DNA of 64,000 nt from assembly GCF_900176145.1 (NCBI RefSeq), contig NZ_FWWY01000001.1, forward strand, positions 1,783,819-1,847,818. The letters are read 5' to 3'. The notes beneath the pieces were generated by a model, which was not told the DNA's origin, searched no databases, and was given only the letters and a program-made list of their open reading frames with translations. This stretch comes from Sulfobacillus thermosulfidooxidans DSM 9293 (GTDB lineage: Bacteria; Bacillota; Sulfobacillia; Sulfobacillales; Sulfobacillaceae). The translations under genes were made by a program, and so were the position numbers. Below, piece after piece: positions 61,584 through 64,000 of the stretch. How positions within the stretch are numbered: the stretch's first letter is position 1; every line of letters starts with the position of its first letter.

Positions 61584-62168
61584 ATGATAACCGATCAGGA
61601 ATTAGACATGGTGGTGGCTAGGTACTTTGATGAGTCTGAGAGGATTGCCCAAGCCTTTTTTGACAAGGAATCCGAGCATATAGCCCAGGCATGTTATCAA
61701 ATGGCCCGGCGTTTTCATCAACAGGGGAGAATTTGGACATTTGGTGAGGGCTTTTGGACGACTGACGCTCAGCACGTTGCAGTCGAATTTGTGCATCCCG
61801 CTATCGTAGGGAATAAGGCGTTGCCCGGCATTTCCCTTAGCAATAACAATGCCTTAATTACTGGGTTCGATCCCGAGTGGAAGTACGCTTGGGGATTGAA
61901 ACGGTTAGCAAAACCGTGGGATATGGCGCTAGGTTTTTCCACAGATGGGCAAACCCCGTCTATTGTCAATGCACTGAGGGAAGCGCGTGAGCTGGGGATG
62001 TTGAGCTTGGGATTGTCAGGGCCCCCAGGATTTGACGAAACGGTGGCCGACTTTATTTTCACGGTGGACAGTACAGATCCGCTGCTGATTCAAGAGACCC
62101 ACGAACTGGTGAGTCATGTGTTGTACGAGTTGGTTCATGTCTTTTTGGAGCAGGAGGTGTTGTTATGA
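61584..62168 (+). CDS. SIS-domain protein (phosphoheptose isomerase-like), first copy
   Basis: This 194-residue protein is a single SIS domain: RRFHQQGRIWTFGEGFWTTD, VEFVHPAIVGNKALPG, and ALGFSTDGQTPSIVNALREA where GmhA-type proteins have the sugar-phosphate loop. It differs from true GmhA in the first loop (GEGFWTTDAQH in place of GNGGSAADAQH). It sits between hypC and a HypC-like gene and overlaps the latter by 4 bp, so it is part of the hydrogenase operon. A sugar isomerase is not required for the known Hyp pathway; it could bind a phospho-compound or another maturation intermediate. Confidence 0.82.
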   Translation: MITDQELDMVVARYFDESERIAQAFFDKESEHIAQACYQMARRFHQQGRIWTFGEGFWTTDAQHVAVEFVHPAIVGNKALPGISLSNNNALITGFDPEWKYAWGLKRLAKPWDMALGFSTDGQTPSIVNALREARELGMLSLGLSGPPGFDETVADFIFTVDSTDPLLIQETHELVSHVLYELVHVFLEQEVLL

Positions 62169-62422
62169 AGTCCTCTTCTCTGTTCTTGTCATTACAAGGA
62201 CTGCCACAATATGAGGCCCATTGTGTGACCTGTTCTGATGAATTGCAAAAATTTCACGTGCTGGCTATCGATTCCCTTCAATTGATGGCCCAGGTTAGGG
62301 GCGATACCGAAGAAACCTGGGTCGATATCACGTTTGTTCCCGACCTTGCGGTCGGAGATGACATCTTATGCCACGGGGGCACCGCGCTGGCCAAAGTGAC
62401 AGAAAGCGAGGACATCTCATGA
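62165..62422 (+). CDS. HypC/HupF-like protein lacking the N-terminal Cys
   Basis: This 85-residue protein resembles the HypC-like domain of HupF proteins: HCVTCSDELQKFHVLAIDSL, then AVGDDILCHGGTALAKVTES, where HupF has CITCSDEA and GDxVLVHAGxAI. It does not start with MC, the feature on which canonical HypC function depends. It may protect or stabilise the apo-hydrogenase in oxygen, as proposed for HupF, or carry a different intermediate. It overlaps the SIS genes on both sides by 4 bp. Confidence 0.75.
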   Translation: MKSSSLFLSLQGLPQYEAHCVTCSDELQKFHVLAIDSLQLMAQVRGDTEETWVDITFVPDLAVGDDILCHGGTALAKVTESEDIS

Positions 62423-63087
62423 CCCAGCCAGAGGCCGGTTCGGAATTTGACCAGTTGTTTTATCCCGGATTATTTGCGAGTCCCAAGGCCCCGGCGAATT
62501 TAGACGATGTGTTGCACCAAGTCACGGTATCTACCCAAAAAAAGTGCCAGGAGACCATAGCTTTACGTCGTCAAATTTATCAAAGTGCCCACGCTCAACT
62601 GGTTGCGGCCGCTAAAGACATGGCAGCCTGTTTTGCTCAAGGAGGCATGTTGCTCGCCATGGGCAATGGAGGAAGCAGTACGGATTGTCAAGATCTGGTG
62701 GCCGATTTTATGGATCTAAATCTCTCTGTGCCGGTATTGGCATTGACCCATGACGTTGCCGCCGTTACCGCCATTGCCAACGACGTGGGCTTTGATAATG
62801 TCTTTGTCCGCCAAGTGATTGCGTTGGGGAAAGCCGGGGATATCGCCATAGGGTTTTCCACCAGTGGGAACTCCGAAAATGTCATTTTAGGTCTCAACCA
62901 AGCCAAACGGCAAGGCCTCTTAACCATTGGAATTTCGGGGTATGATGGCGGAAAACTTGCCAAGAATGCGGATATCGACTACTGCTTTATCGCCCATAAC
63001 GAACACACACCGCGTATCCAAGAGGGACAAGCGACGATTGCCCATGTTCTCGTCCGGCTGGTGGAAGCCCTCTTAACATCCAGGTAA
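62419..63087 (+). CDS. SIS-domain protein (GmhA-like), second copy
   Basis: This 222-residue protein is closer to GmhA sedoheptulose-7-phosphate isomerase: MGNGGSSTDCQDLVADFMDL, AIGFSTSGNSENVILGLNQA, and HTPRIQEGQATIAHVLVRLV with the Glu and His of the GmhA active site. The first 50 residues are an extra helical region. ATG 62419 overlaps the stop of the HypC-like gene. hypD follows 26 bp downstream. Two SIS genes inside a hyp operon suggest that the products pair with each other or with maturation factors. Confidence 0.85.
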   Translation: MTQPEAGSEFDQLFYPGLFASPKAPANLDDVLHQVTVSTQKKCQETIALRRQIYQSAHAQLVAAAKDMAACFAQGGMLLAMGNGGSSTDCQDLVADFMDLNLSVPVLALTHDVAAVTAIANDVGFDNVFVRQVIALGKAGDIAIGFSTSGNSENVILGLNQAKRQGLLTIGISGYDGGKLAKNADIDYCFIAHNEHTPRIQEGQATIAHVLVRLVEALLTSR

Positions 63088-63113
63088 CAGCGAATGAAGA
63101 AGGGAGTGGTCTG

Positions 63114-64000
63114 ATGCAATTTATTGATGAATATCGAGACGAAGAATTATCGAAAAAAACCGCCAGTGAAATTGCCCGCTTGGCCCACGGTCGGGATATC
63201 AAGATTATGGAAGTTTGTGGCGGCCATACACACACTATTTTTAAACACGGCATTGAAGATTTGTTGCCATCCAACGTCGACTTAGTGCATGGCCCAGGAT
63301 GCCCGGTTTGTGTTCTACCGATGGGTCGGGTCGATGATGCCATCGCCATTGCTCGCCAACCCGGCGTTATTTTTACCACGTTTGGCGATATGATGCGGGT
63401 TCCGGGCTCCAATGGCAGTCTTCTTGATATCAAGGCGGATGGTGCAGATGTCCGTTTTGTCTACTCGCCTCTGGATGCGCTGAAAGTCGCTCAACAGAAT
63501 CCTGACAAAGAGGTTGTCTTCTTTGCCGTGGGCATGGAAACAACGGCACCCTCGACGGCAGCCACGTTATTACGCGCCAAAGCTGAAGGCATTAAGAACT
63601 TTTCGGTATTTTGTAATCATGTTTTGATTATCCCGGCGTTAAAATCCCTGCTCGATTCCCCTGATCTCCGCCTTGATGGATTCCTAGGTCCAGGACATGT
63701 CAGCATGGTGGTGGGCATGCGCCCGTATGAATTTGTGGCGCGGGATTACCACAAGCCCGTGGTCATCGCCGGCTTTGAACCATTAGATATTATCCAATCG
63801 ATTTATATGGTGGTCAAACAAATCGCCGAAGGACGGGCTGAAGTAGAAAACCAGTATACGCGGGTGGTGCGTAAAGAAGGCAATGTCATGGCCCAAAAAG
63901 CGATGGCCGAGACCATGGAACTTCGACCGTTTTTTGAATGGCGAGGTCTTGGGTTCATTAACTACAGTGCATTTCGCTTGCGGGATGCATTTCGTGACTG
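63114..64000 (+). CDS. hypD: Hydrogenase maturation factor HypD (cut by the window end)
   Basis: HypD is the iron-sulfur scaffold on which, with HypC, the Fe(CN)2CO group is built. The frame is open from ATG 63114 to the window end, about 295 of the usual 370 residues. Conserved parts are IMEVCGGHTHTIFKHGI, VHGPGCPVCVLPMGR, TTFGDMMRVPGS, ETTAPSTAATLL and EWRGLGFINYSAFRLR. AAGGGAG lies upstream. The C-terminal Cys cluster, hypE, hypA and hypB are not in the window. Confidence 0.95.
   Translation, partial: MQFIDEYRDEELSKKTASEIARLAHGRDIKIMEVCGGHTHTIFKHGIEDLLPSNVDLVHGPGCPVCVLPMGRVDDAIAIARQPGVIFTTFGDMMRVPGSNGSLLDIKADGADVRFVYSPLDALKVAQQNPDKEVVFFAVGMETTAPSTAATLLRAKAEGIKNFSVFCNHVLIIPALKSLLDSPDLRLDGFLGPGHVSMVVGMRPYEFVARDYHKPVVIAGFEPLDIIQSIYMVVKQIAEGRAEVENQYTRVVRKEGNVMAQKAMAETMELRPFFEWRGLGFINYSAFRLRDAFRD

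Overview
The window looks like chromosome of a motile, spore-forming, acidophilic sulfur- and hydrogen-oxidising Firmicute of the Sulfobacillus type. The support is a complete sulfur oxygenase reductase, a group 1h-like [NiFe] hydrogenase with its maturation operon, two Spo0E-like sporulation phosphatases, Gram-positive style flagellar and FliW/CsrA genes, and strong AGGAGG ribosome binding sites with frequent GTG and TTG starts. The genus is inferred from gene content only.

Layout. (1) 1-7.5 kb is a flagellar locus: two hook/rod proteins, a lytic transglycosylase, fliL, fliM and fliN rightward, then csrA, fliW, flgL, flgK, a FlgN-like chaperone and a YaaR-family gene leftward. (2) 7.7-8.9 kb holds two convergent Spo0E-like genes, a small unknown gene and a tRNA operon (fMet, Met, Lys) with a consensus promoter and terminator. 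(3) 8.9-14.6 kb is a decayed accessory stretch: a broken lipoprotein-carrier-like gene, two glycosyltransferases, a TPR protein and an abortive-infection gene remnant. (4) 14.6-28.4 kb is one long rightward catabolic block: two NCS1 permeases, a DUF1445 protein, HyuA/HyuB, a PucR regulator, a DUF917-HyuA-DUF917 sandwich and an IclR regulator. (5) At 28.4-29.8 kb an IS256-family element has cut off the end of iclR and the beginning of a 2-oxoacid dehydrogenase operon (E1 alpha, E1 beta, E2). (6) 32.9-36.8 kb is a leftward sugar ABC transporter with a LacI regulator and a matching palindromic operator. (7) 37.2-41 kb carries lutABC (lactate oxidation) and an orphan Dam-like methylase. (8) 41.3-54.1 kb is a signalling block: a globin-coupled GGDEF-EAL protein, a large ATP-binding LuxR regulator, and a tightly packed set of receivers, a hybrid kinase, a degenerate kinase and two MFS-type transporters. 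(9) 54.2-64 kb is the energy region: sulfur oxygenase reductase, divergent from hydrogenase small and large subunits, a 37-residue membrane protein, hypF, hypC, two SIS-domain proteins, a second HypC-like protein and the start of hypD.

How it fits together. Sulfur and hydrogen oxidation genes share one divergent intergenic region. The hydrogenase operon carries accessory genes (two SIS proteins around a HypC-like protein) that the standard Hyp pathway does not explain. The catabolic block combines uptake, ring-opening or oxoprolinase-type enzymes and dedicated regulators, which suggests use of cyclic amides such as hydantoins, purine products or 5-oxoproline. I consider the phosphorelay-transporter cluster (46.5-53 kb), the DUF917-HyuA-DUF917 cassette and the hyp-linked SIS/HypC-like module the best candidates for under-described systems.
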